A stretch of DNA of 64,000 nt from Actinocatenispora thailandica. Its GTDB lineage: Bacteria; Actinomycetota; Actinomycetes; Mycobacteriales; Micromonosporaceae. The notes below the pieces were generated by a model. The model was not told the origin of the DNA. It searched no databases and saw only the letters and a program-made list of their open reading frames with translations. How positions within the stretch are numbered: position 1 is the first letter of the stretch; every line of letters begins with the position of its first letter. This document shows positions 41,696-49,281 of the stretch, one piece after another. The position numbers and the translations under genes were made by a program. The DNA is taken from assembly GCF_016865425.1 (NCBI RefSeq), contig NZ_AP023355.1, positions 1,362,198-1,426,197 of the forward strand, in the 5' to 3' direction.

Positions 41696-42448
41696 ATGTG
41701 CACCGTGCTGGTCAGCCTGCGCCCGGCCGCGGCGTGGCCGGTGCTGCTGCTCGCGGTGCGGGACGAGCTGCTCGGCCGGCCGTGGCGCCCGCCGGCGCGG
41801 CACTGGCCGGACCGGCCCCGGCTGCTCGGCGGCCTGGACGAACAGGCCGGCGGCAGCTGGCTCGCCGTCGACCTCGACACGAACCGGATCGCCTGCGTAC
41901 TGAACGCCGGCGGCCGGCCGGCCGAGCCGGTCGGGCGCCGGTCCCGGGGCGAGTTGCCGCTGTCGGCTGCCGCCGGTGCGGCCGGGCCGGCCGAGTTCAC
42001 CGGGTACGACCCGTGCCACCTGCTGGTGCTCGACCGCGCCGCGCTGTGCGTGACGACCTGGGACGGCTACCAGCCGCACCGGTACCAGCTCGGCGCCGGC
42101 GACCACCTGTTCGTCAACCAGGGGCGGTGGCTCGGGCCGGCGGACCGGCGCTCGCCGCGGGCGGCGCACTTCGGGCCCCGCTTCGCGGTGGCGGCCCGGC
42201 CCGATCCGGCGCTGTCCGAGCCGGCCGGTGACGCGTGGGCGTCCTGGCTGGCGGTGCTCGACGACCCGGACGCGCCGGCTCCGGCCGACCCGCGGGCGCT
42301 GCTCCCGCGGTCCGTCCAGGACGACGGCACCGTGTGGGGCACCAGTTCGGTCACCCTGCTCGGGTTGGCCGCCACCGGCGAACTCCGGTACGACTTTCGC
42401 CCCGGCGCGGCGACCACGGCGGGCTGGCAGCCGATCGAGACCGGCTGA
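41696..42448 (+). CDS. NRDE/TANGO2-family protein
   Basis: A 250-residue protein of the NRDE (Ntn-hydrolase-like) family. The N-terminal MCTVLVSL leaves Cys2 as the presumed nucleophile after Met removal. Other marks are LLAVRDELLGRPWRPPARHW, the Asn/Gly segment ACVLNAGGRP and GDHLFVNQG near residue 140. TANGO2 relatives are linked to haem handling and lipid homeostasis, and the enzymatic activity is not established. ATG 41696 gives the required Met-Cys start; the longer frame is a shadow. No operon partner. Confidence 0.75.
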   Translation: MCTVLVSLRPAAAWPVLLLAVRDELLGRPWRPPARHWPDRPRLLGGLDEQAGGSWLAVDLDTNRIACVLNAGGRPAEPVGRRSRGELPLSAAAGAAGPAEFTGYDPCHLLVLDRAALCVTTWDGYQPHRYQLGAGDHLFVNQGRWLGPADRRSPRAAHFGPRFAVAARPDPALSEPAGDAWASWLAVLDDPDAPAPADPRALLPRSVQDDGTVWGTSSVTLLGLAATGELRYDFRPGAATTAGWQPIETG

Positions 42449-42789
42449 CGGATGGTGGCGAGCCGCCGTGCCGAGCATGCCGGCCGCGGTAGGCGGCGCC
42501 TCCGCCGGTGTCGGCGACGGTCGTGGCAAGCGGGCATCGAAGGAATGGTGTCGTGCCGGAGCGCAAGAAGTGCTCGGCACTGTGGCGCCGCGCGGCACAC
42601 CCCCCAGTTGTCGCGCGACGCCACCGCCGCCCGCGCCGTTCCGGCGCGGAGTTGCCCGTTTCCGTGCGGCGGTAACGGACTCGCTCAGTGAACGTCGATT
42701 CGGTGGCCCGCGTCACGACCCATGATCAACAATCACTCTCTGGTGTTACCCATCGATACGCAAAGTAGTCACGAACGCTCCGTTCCCCC
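42449..42789. other. Gap between NRDE gene and trpS
   Basis: No convincing gene in 341 bases. A short stem CGCGCC-GTTCC-GGCGCG lies near 42632-42648 and may end the NRDE transcript. The CATGATCAAC word at 42721 matches one arm of the palindromic repeat at 49199-49258. The last 60 bases before trpS are AT-richer. Confidence 0.4.
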
Positions 42790-43770
42790 CTATTCGGGGA
42801 GCAGCCCGATCGCCTGCTTGGCCGCCCGAACCTTGCGCCGCGCGATCTCGCGTGCCCGGGCTGCCCCGGCGCGCAGCACGTCACGGACGTGCCCCGGATC
42901 CTCGGACAGCTCCCGGTACCGCTTGCGCAGCGGCGCGAGCGTCTCCACCACCGCGTCGGCCACCGCGCCCTTGAGCTGGCCGTACGAGTGGAATCCGGCG
43001 GCGAGCGTGGCCGGGTCGTCGCCGGTGCAGGCGGCGAGGATGTCGAGCAGGTTCGCCACCCCGGGATGCCGGGCCGGGTCGTAACCGACCTCGGTGCCGG
43101 CGTCCGTGACGGCGCGCATCACCTTGCGCCGCAACACGTCCGGCTCGTCCGCGAGACGCAGCGAGCCGGCCACCGAGGACGCCGACTTGCTCATCTTCGT
43201 CGTCGGCGCGGTCAGGTCCATGATGCGCGCGCCGACCGGCGGATGCACCGCGCGGGGCACCGTGAACGTCTGGCCGTACCGGGTGTTGAACCGGTAGGCG
43301 ACGTCCCGGGCGAGCTCGACGTGCTGACTCTGGTCGTCGCCGACCGGTACCTCGTCGGCGTCGTAGAGCAGGATGTCGGCGGCCATCAAGATCGGGTAGG
43401 TCAACAGCGACATCCGGATCTGCTGCTGCCGGCCGGACTTCTCCTTGAACTGGATCATGCGCTGCGCCTCGCCGTACCCGGTGGTGCACTCCAGCAGGTA
43501 GTGCAGCTCGGCGTGCTCGGGCACGTGCGACTGCACCAGGAACAGGTGCCGGTCCGGATCGGCGCCCGCGGCGAGCAGCAGGGTGGCGAACTCCAGCGTT
43601 CGCTCCCGTACCTGCGCCGGGTCGTGGTCGAGGGTCAGCGCGTGCAGGTCGGAGATGAACACGACGGTGTCGGTGTGCGGGGTGCCGTCGACGATCGGCC
43701 GGATCGCGCCCAGGTAGTTGCCCAGGTGCAGCACCCCGGACGGGGTGAATCCACTGATGCGGCGGGTCAT
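42790..43770 (-). CDS. trpS: Tryptophan--tRNA ligase
   Basis: A 326-residue class I aminoacyl-tRNA synthetase that charges tRNA-Trp. The HIGH-type motif is FTPSGVLHLGNYLGA at residues 8-22, and the KMSKS loop TTKMSKSASSVAGSLRLAD lies near residue 190. VFISDLHALT and the adenylate loop LLYDADEVPVGDDQSQHVEL are standard. The length matches bacterial TrpRS. ATG 43770 follows AAGGAG. The 167-base leader carries a Trp-containing peptide and a terminator, so expression should respond to Trp-tRNA supply. Confidence 0.95.
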   Translation of the reverse strand: MTRRISGFTPSGVLHLGNYLGAIRPIVDGTPHTDTVVFISDLHALTLDHDPAQVRERTLEFATLLLAAGADPDRHLFLVQSHVPEHAELHYLLECTTGYGEAQRMIQFKEKSGRQQQIRMSLLTYPILMAADILLYDADEVPVGDDQSQHVELARDVAYRFNTRYGQTFTVPRAVHPPVGARIMDLTAPTTKMSKSASSVAGSLRLADEPDVLRRKVMRAVTDAGTEVGYDPARHPGVANLLDILAACTGDDPATLAAGFHSYGQLKGAVADAVVETLAPLRKRYRELSEDPGHVRDVLRAGAARAREIARRKVRAAKQAIGLLPE

Positions 43771-43833
43771 GGTGCGGGCTCCTTGTCGGTGTGGGCCGAC
43801 CGGCCGGCGCCGCCGAGGCGCGTACCCGCGAAA

Positions 43834-43856
43834 CGGCCGCCCGAACCGGGCGGCCG
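43834..43856 (-). terminator. Attenuator terminator in the trpS leader
   Basis: On the minus strand CGGCCGCCC and GGGCGGCCG form a 9-base stem (extendable by one pair), followed by TTTCGC. It lies between the leader peptide stop and the trpS start, where an attenuator terminator is expected. Confidence 0.65.
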
Positions 43857-43895
43857 CGTGCTTTCAGGGAAGTGCGCGGAGTGTGGTGCCGCCCG

Positions 43896-43937
43896 TCAGG
43901 GGCGCCACCAACCGAGACAGTCGAACCTCGTCCGCAT
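43896..43937 (-). CDS. trpS leader peptide with tandem Trp codons
   Basis: A 13-residue ORF, MRTRFDCLGWWRP, contains two adjacent TGG codons (43910-43905). The ATG lies about 7 bases after a TACGAT -10 box, so the peptide is probably translated leaderless. Ribosome stalling at Trp-Trp under Trp shortage would change leader folding and prevent the terminator at 43834-43856. Attenuation of trp genes by such peptides is known and predicted in actinobacteria. The Trp codons, terminator and promoter positions all agree here. Confidence 0.75.
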   Translation of the reverse strand: MRTRFDCLGWWRP

Positions 43938-43943
43938 GGCCCC

Positions 43944-43970
43944 ATCGTAACGCACTCCGAGCCCCGGCAA
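43944..43970 (-). promoter_or_regulatory. Promoter of the trpS leader
   Basis: TACGAT (43949-43944) is a good -10 element. TTGCCG (43970-43965) is a -35-like element with a short 15-base spacer. The predicted start falls on the leader-peptide ATG. Confidence 0.5.
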
Positions 43971-44137
43971 CCCGGCCCGACCGGTCGTGACCCCGGCCGT
44001 CGCAGCCGACCGCCGCCGCGCGCTGGCCGCCGTCGCGAGGTGGCCGCCGGTCGGCGGGTCGTGAGTGTTGGACTGCCCACCGTCACCGGCTGGTGCGGTA
44101 CTGTCTGCGGGCCACGGCGGGGGCCTGGAGGTGGTGC

Positions 44138-45916
44138 ATGGCCAGGGTACGGGCGGTTTTCGGGCAGGCGGTCGGCGCGCACCGGGAGGCGGTGGCGCAG
44201 CTGCGCGCGGCGCGCGCCGCGCTGGATGCCGAGCGGTCCGGGGACACCGCCGCCGATCGTGCCGCGCTCGCCGGGCGGGCCAGGCAGGCCGCGACCCGCC
44301 TCGCGCCGGGCTGGCTCGGCGCGGACTGGTCGGACGCCGGCGACCTCCCGGTCGGCCGCGACGTGTCGGCCGGCGCGCCGGTCCCGGTGCGGATCGGCAC
44401 CGCGGTGCCGGCCGACGACCTGACCTACCCCGCGGTGGTGCCGTTGCTCGGGGTCGGGCACCTCGCGGTCGAGGCGGCGACGCCGGAGCTGTTCGCCGGC
44501 GTACTGCTGCGGTTGGTGGCCGCCGCGCCGGCCGGGCTGCTGCGGGTGTGCTGGCTCGGTGCGGGCCTGCCGGCACCGTTCCGGCCGTTGCGGGCCGCCG
44601 GGATGCTGATCGAGGCCGATCCGGACAACGCGCTGGCCGCCGCCGATCGCCAGCTCGGCCACGTCGCCGACGCAGTACGGGCCGGCCAGGATCCGGCCGG
44701 CCTGCCCTACCTGCTGGTGGTCGTCGCGCAGCCGGTGCCGCCGGCCCGGCTGCGGCCGCTCGCCGAGCAGGGGCCGGCGGGTCGGCTGCATCTGCTGCTG
44801 GCCGGCCAGTCGGCGCCGCTGCCGCACACCGTCTCGGTCCGGTCGGCGAGCACCGCCGCGGCGGGCGCGCCTGCCCGGGTGGCCGCGGGCGAGCCTGCCG
44901 GTACCGGCGAAGGCGGGCCTGCTGGTCCCGCCGCCGCGGGGGAGCCGGTCACGGTGTCCTACGGCGAGGTGACGGCACCGGCGGTACGGCTGGACCCGGC
45001 GCCACCGGCGGAACTGGTCACCGCGGTGTGCCGGCGGTTGGCCGGGTCGCTGCGGCCCGGCTTCGGGCAGCTGGTGCCGGGCACCCGGTGGGCCGAGCGG
45101 TCCGCGCCGGGGCTGCGCACGCCGATCGGTGTCGGGGTGGACGGGGTCGCGGAGCTGGTCTGTGCCGGGGCCACCCCGCACTGGCTGCTGGCCGGCGCCC
45201 CGCGGGCGGCCGGCGCGGTCGCGCTGACCGCGCTGTACGGGCTCGCCGCCCGGTACTCGCCGGACGAGCTTGCGGTGTACCTGCTCGACGCGACCGGGCT
45301 CGCGCTGTTCGCCGAGTTCGCGCCGAGCCGGGCGGATCCGAGCTGGCTGCCGCACGCCCGCTGCGTCGGCGCGGTGGACACCGCCGGCACGCTGCTGCCG
45401 GTACTGGAGACGCTGGTCGGCGAGGTCGCCGGCCGGCGCCGGCTGCTGGCCGGCGCCGGCTGTGCCGATCTCGCCACCGCGATGTCCACTGTAGACAGAG
45501 CAATGCCGCGGATCGTGCTCGCGCTGGCTGGTGCCGACAGTGCGGTGACGGCCGCTGCCCGGTCCGGACCGTCCGGACCGGTACCGAGGACCCGGTCCGC
45601 CGGTGCTTCGGCGGGGCGGGTCGAGGCGTTGCTGGCCGAGCTGGCGGAGACCGGTGGCCCGGTCGGCGTGCACCTGCTGCTGTCCGCGGAGCGACCGGCG
45701 GCGGCGGTGTTCGGCCGGCTACCCGGCCGGCTCGTGGTGTCCGATGTGGACGGTACCGCGGTGCTGGCCGAACGCACCGTGCGGCTGATCGACCCGTACG
45801 CGGAGGCAGCCCGGCGGGCCCGGTTGCGCGAGGCGCTGTGGCAGGCCCGTACCCCCGGGAGCGCGCCGCCGGAGGTGCCGCACGCGTCCGAGCCCACCAG
45901 CCTGGCGGGGGAGTGA
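44138..45916 (+). CDS. FtsK/SpoIIIE-like protein with degenerate Walker A
   Basis: A 592-residue protein. Residues 1-60 are an Ala/Arg-rich helix. VPVRIGTAVPADDLTYPAVV and PLLGVGHLAVEA match the N-terminal region of actinobacterial FtsK-domain proteins. The ATPase-like region (HWLLAGAPRAAGAVALTALY, then LAARYSPDELAVYLLDATGL) aligns with FtsK/SpoIIIE, but the P-loop GxxGxGK[ST] is replaced by GAPRAAGA. It therefore should not bind ATP normally. VGVHLLLSAERP matches the late strand. A 46-residue Ala/Gly/Pro insert lies in the middle. It is followed 4 bases later by a membrane protein gene. A scaffold or pseudo-ATPase role is possible. Confidence 0.75.
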   Translation: MARVRAVFGQAVGAHREAVAQLRAARAALDAERSGDTAADRAALAGRARQAATRLAPGWLGADWSDAGDLPVGRDVSAGAPVPVRIGTAVPADDLTYPAVVPLLGVGHLAVEAATPELFAGVLLRLVAAAPAGLLRVCWLGAGLPAPFRPLRAAGMLIEADPDNALAAADRQLGHVADAVRAGQDPAGLPYLLVVVAQPVPPARLRPLAEQGPAGRLHLLLAGQSAPLPHTVSVRSASTAAAGAPARVAAGEPAGTGEGGPAGPAAAGEPVTVSYGEVTAPAVRLDPAPPAELVTAVCRRLAGSLRPGFGQLVPGTRWAERSAPGLRTPIGVGVDGVAELVCAGATPHWLLAGAPRAAGAVALTALYGLAARYSPDELAVYLLDATGLALFAEFAPSRADPSWLPHARCVGAVDTAGTLLPVLETLVGEVAGRRRLLAGAGCADLATAMSTVDRAMPRIVLALAGADSAVTAAARSGPSGPVPRTRSAGASAGRVEALLAELAETGGPVGVHLLLSAERPAAAVFGRLPGRLVVSDVDGTAVLAERTVRLIDPYAEAARRARLREALWQARTPGSAPPEVPHASEPTSLAGE

Positions 45917-45919
45917 GCG

Positions 45920-46555
45920 GTGGCGGACTGGGACGACTACCTGGACGCGACCCGGCGGCTCGGCGTCGCCGCGCCGATCCCGGCCGAGGCCGCCGCCGCG
46001 CACCAGCGGCGGATCGTCACGCTGTCCGACCAGGCGCTGACCCAGCGGGAGGAGCTGGCCGAGCAGGCCGGCCGGCTCCGGCTGCCGGCGCCCGACTTCA
46101 GTGCCGCGGGTCCGGGCGAGGTGCCGGACCTGCTCGACCCGGTACCGGTGGCGGACCGGCTGGGGCGGGCCGAGCAGCGGCTGCGGGACGCAGCGAGGAG
46201 CGGCGCGGAGGTCGACCGGCTCGCGGCCAGCCCGCCACTGCTGCCGTCGTGGCGACCGCGGCCGCGCGCCGCGGTGGTGTACGCGGCCTGCTCGTTCGCC
46301 GGGTTGGTCGGTCAGCTGGTGCTGATCTCGGTGGCCAGCCGGCGCGGCATCCTCGGCCAGATCTCGGTGTACGGCTGGACCTGTTGCGGTTTCCCGCTGC
46401 TGGCGTTCCTGGTCGGGGTGCTGCTGGTCGGCCTGGTGTGCCGGCCGCGGGCCGGTGGCGCGGTGCAGCGCACCCCGCGGCTCGGCGCCCTGATCTGCCT
46501 CGCCTCGCTGCCGGTGTACGTCCTGGTCGCCGCCGCGGCCGGGATGCTGTTCTGA
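45920..46555 (+). CDS. Membrane protein with N-terminal coiled coil
   Basis: A 211-residue protein of unknown family. The N-terminal 110 residues are helical and Ala/Arg/Glu-rich with coiled-coil character (HQRRIVTLSDQALTQREELA). Three hydrophobic helices follow (VVYAACSFAGLVGQLVLISV, FPLLAFLVGVLLVGLVC and LICLASLPVYVLVAAAAGML). It starts with GTG after the FtsK-like gene and is surely cotranscribed, so the two products may form one membrane-associated complex. Confidence 0.65.
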   Translation: MADWDDYLDATRRLGVAAPIPAEAAAAHQRRIVTLSDQALTQREELAEQAGRLRLPAPDFSAAGPGEVPDLLDPVPVADRLGRAEQRLRDAARSGAEVDRLAASPPLLPSWRPRPRAAVVYAACSFAGLVGQLVLISVASRRGILGQISVYGWTCCGFPLLAFLVGVLLVGLVCRPRAGGAVQRTPRLGALICLASLPVYVLVAAAAGMLF

Positions 46556-46642
46556 ACGCGGCGCCGGCCCGCCCTAGTGGCGGCGGGTGGCTCCCGCGCG
46601 CTCTGCCGAGCGGGCCCGGTCGGGTCACGGCATGATGAGCGG

Positions 46643-49156
46643 ATGCCGTCTTTGACCCAGGCCGAGGCCGTCCGCCGGGCGGCGCTGCTCGCCGTCGACT
46701 CGTACGCCGTCGAGCTGGACCTGACCCGCGGCGACCAGCTGTTCGGCTCGGTGAGCCGGATCCGGTTCCGGTGCCACCAGCCGGGCGAGTCGACCTTCGT
46801 CGAGCTGACCGGCCGGCCGGTGGCGGCCACCCTGAACGGCGCGCCGATCGAGCTGGACCACCGGGACAACCGGGTCACGCTGCCGCCGCTGGCGGCGGAC
46901 AACGAGCTGGTGGTGATCGCGGAGGGGGAGTACACCAGGTCCGGAGAGGGCCTGCACCGCGCGGTCGACCCGGCGGACGGCGAGGTCTACCTGTGCGCCT
47001 CGTCGGCGCCGGACAACGCGCAACGCGTCTTCGCCTGCTTCGACCAGCCGGACCTGAAGGCGACGGTGACGCTGTCGGTCACCGCGCCGGCGCCGTGGAC
47101 GGTGCTCGGCAACGGTGCCGGTACCCGCGGCGCCACCGAAAGCGGCAGCGACGCCGGTGCGGTGGCGAGGTGGGAGTTCGAGCCGGTCGGGCCGATGTCG
47201 GTCTACCTGTTCACCGTCTGCGCCGGCACGTTCCACTCGCGGTACCGCGAGCACGACGGCATCGGCTACGGCTGGCACTGCCGGGCGAGCCTCGCCGAAC
47301 ACCTCGACGAGCAGGCCGACGAGTTGTTCACGCTGACCGAGCGGGCGATGGACTGGTACCAGCGCACGTTCGCGATGCGCTACCCGTTCGGCGCCAAGTA
47401 CGACCAGGTGTTCGTGCCGGAGTTCCTGTACGGGGCGATGGAGAACATCGGCTGTGTCACGGTCCGGGACGAGTGGCTGTACCGTTCGGCGGTGCCGGAC
47501 TCGGAGCGGCAACTGCGGGCGATGGTGATCGCGCACGAGATGGCGCACATGTGGTTCGGTGACCTGGTCACCCTCCGCTGGTGGGACGACCTGTGGTTGA
47601 ACGAGTCGTTCGCCGAGTTCCTCGGGTTCCGGGTGGTCGGCGAGGTCAGCCGTTACGCGGACGCCTGGGGTTTCTTCGGCGTCTTCCGCAAGCTGCCCGG
47701 CTACCAGGCCGACCAGGGGCCGGCGACGCACCCGGTGGCGCCGACCGACGTACCGGACGTGGCGCACGGGCTGCTCAACATCGACGCGATCTCCTACCCG
47801 AAGGGCGCCTCGGCGCTGCGCCAGCTCGCGGCGCTGCTCGGCGAGGACACCTTCTTCGCCGGCCTGCGCGCGTACTTCTCCCGGTACGCGTACCGCAATG
47901 CGACCCTGGCCGACCTGATCGGCACCCTGTCGGAGGTCGGCGGCGTCGACCTGACCGGCTGGGCGGACCGCTGGCTGCGCACCACCGGCGTCGACGTGCT
48001 CACCGCGCACACCCGGGTCGACGCGGCCGGACGGTACTCGGCGGTCGAGGTGGCGCGGTCCGCCCCGGCCGGTGGCCCGGTTCGCCCGCACCGCATCCGG
48101 GTCGGCTGGTACCCGGCGACCGGCACCGGCGAGGGCATCCCGGTGACGCTGCCGCTGACCGACGACCCGGTGCCGGTGCCGGAGCTGGTCGGCCGGCCCG
48201 CCGCGGAGCTGTTGCTGCTCAACGACGCCGATCTGACCTTCGCCCGGGTCGACCTGACGCCGGCCGAGCTGGACCGGCTCGGCGCAGTCCTGCCGGCGAT
48301 GCCGGACGCGGCGTCCCGCGCGGTGGTCTGGACCAACGCCTGGGAACTGGTCCGGGCCGGGCGGTGGCCGGCGGAGCGGTTCGTCGAGCTGGCCGCGACC
48401 GCGCTGCCGGCCGAGCCGTCGCCGGGGCTGCCGCCGTCGGTGTTGCGACTGTGCGAGCGGGCCGCGGACACGTACCTGCCGGCGGAGCGCCGGGATCCCG
48501 CCCTGCGGGTGCTGGCCGGGCTGGCCCGGGTGCTGCTGGCCGGGCCGCACCGGCTGCTCGCCGCGTCGGTGCTGGCGCGGTGCGCGGTCACCGACGAGGA
48601 ACTGGAGCTGCTGGCCGACTGGCGGCGCGGCGAGCGGGTACCCGAAGGGGTACCGGTCGACGCGGAGCTGCGCTGGTCGATCCTGTTTCGGCTGGCCACG
48701 CTGGGGTTGGCCGGGCCGGCCGAGATCGACGCCGAGCTGACCGCGGACCACACCGCCGCCGGCGAGGTGGCGGCCACCCGGTGCCGGGCCGCGCTGCCCG
48801 ACGTGGCGGCGAAGCGGGCCGCCTGGCAGCTGTTGATGGCCGACCGGTCGATCTCCAACCGGCACCTGGCCGCGGTCGGGGAGGGGTTCTGGCGGCCGGA
48901 GCACGCCGTGCTGACCGACGAGTACGTGCCGCGTTACTTCGCCGAGCTGCCCGGTACCGCGGCCTGGCGCAGTCCCGGCCTGCTGCTGGTCGCGGTCGGT
49001 TCCGGCTACCCGTCGACGGCGGTGTCGGAGCGAACCGCCCGGCTCGGCGCCGAACTGCTGGCTCGCGACGACCTGGCGCCGATGCTGCGCCGCAAGGTCG
49101 TCGAGGCCGACCACGAGATTCACGTCGCGCTCGCCGCCCGCGCCGCCGCCCGCTGA
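46643..49156 (+). CDS. pepN: Aminopeptidase N, M1 family (copy 1)
   Basis: An 837-residue zinc aminopeptidase of the actinobacterial PepN type. The exopeptidase motif GAMENIG and zinc motif HEMAHMWFGDLV with distal NESFAE give HExxH-18-E; the catalytic Tyr is in ISYPKGAS. The C-terminal ERAP1-like helical domain runs from about residue 510. It trims N-terminal residues of cytoplasmic peptides. ATG 46643 was chosen because MPSLTQAEA matches the start of the tandem copy. It is separated from that copy by a palindromic element. Confidence 0.93.
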   Translation: MPSLTQAEAVRRAALLAVDSYAVELDLTRGDQLFGSVSRIRFRCHQPGESTFVELTGRPVAATLNGAPIELDHRDNRVTLPPLAADNELVVIAEGEYTRSGEGLHRAVDPADGEVYLCASSAPDNAQRVFACFDQPDLKATVTLSVTAPAPWTVLGNGAGTRGATESGSDAGAVARWEFEPVGPMSVYLFTVCAGTFHSRYREHDGIGYGWHCRASLAEHLDEQADELFTLTERAMDWYQRTFAMRYPFGAKYDQVFVPEFLYGAMENIGCVTVRDEWLYRSAVPDSERQLRAMVIAHEMAHMWFGDLVTLRWWDDLWLNESFAEFLGFRVVGEVSRYADAWGFFGVFRKLPGYQADQGPATHPVAPTDVPDVAHGLLNIDAISYPKGASALRQLAALLGEDTFFAGLRAYFSRYAYRNATLADLIGTLSEVGGVDLTGWADRWLRTTGVDVLTAHTRVDAAGRYSAVEVARSAPAGGPVRPHRIRVGWYPATGTGEGIPVTLPLTDDPVPVPELVGRPAAELLLLNDADLTFARVDLTPAELDRLGAVLPAMPDAASRAVVWTNAWELVRAGRWPAERFVELAATALPAEPSPGLPPSVLRLCERAADTYLPAERRDPALRVLAGLARVLLAGPHRLLAASVLARCAVTDEELELLADWRRGERVPEGVPVDAELRWSILFRLATLGLAGPAEIDAELTADHTAAGEVAATRCRAALPDVAAKRAAWQLLMADRSISNRHLAAVGEGFWRPEHAVLTDEYVPRYFAELPGTAAWRSPGLLLVAVGSGYPSTAVSERTARLGAELLARDDLAPMLRRKVVEADHEIHVALAARAAAR

Positions 49157-49198
49157 CCCCCGCCGCACCCGGCACCCGACACGTCCCGCCCCGGCGCT

Positions 49199-49258
49199 GT
49201 TGATCATGGTGTCGTCCGTCGGGCAAGCGCTCTCCACCCCGACAACACCATGATCAAC
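49199..49258. repeat. Palindromic interspersed repeat between the two pepN genes
   Basis: GTTGATCATGGTGT (49199-49212) and ACACCATGATCAAC (49245-49258) are perfect 14-base inverted arms, with further pairing inside. The TTGATCATG core recurs as CATGATCAAC at 42721. It looks like a REP-type element that could also terminate the first pepN transcript. Confidence 0.65.
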
Positions 49259-49281
49259 TCGGGGTGGGCATGATGGCGGGC

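Noticed and set aside
42449-42789. Small gene between the NRDE gene and trpS
   Set aside because: Open frames there lack ribosome sites and typical codon pattern.
43834-43937. T-box riboswitch for trpS
   Set aside because: No specifier-loop architecture or T-box sequence is visible; the Trp-Trp peptide explains the leader better.
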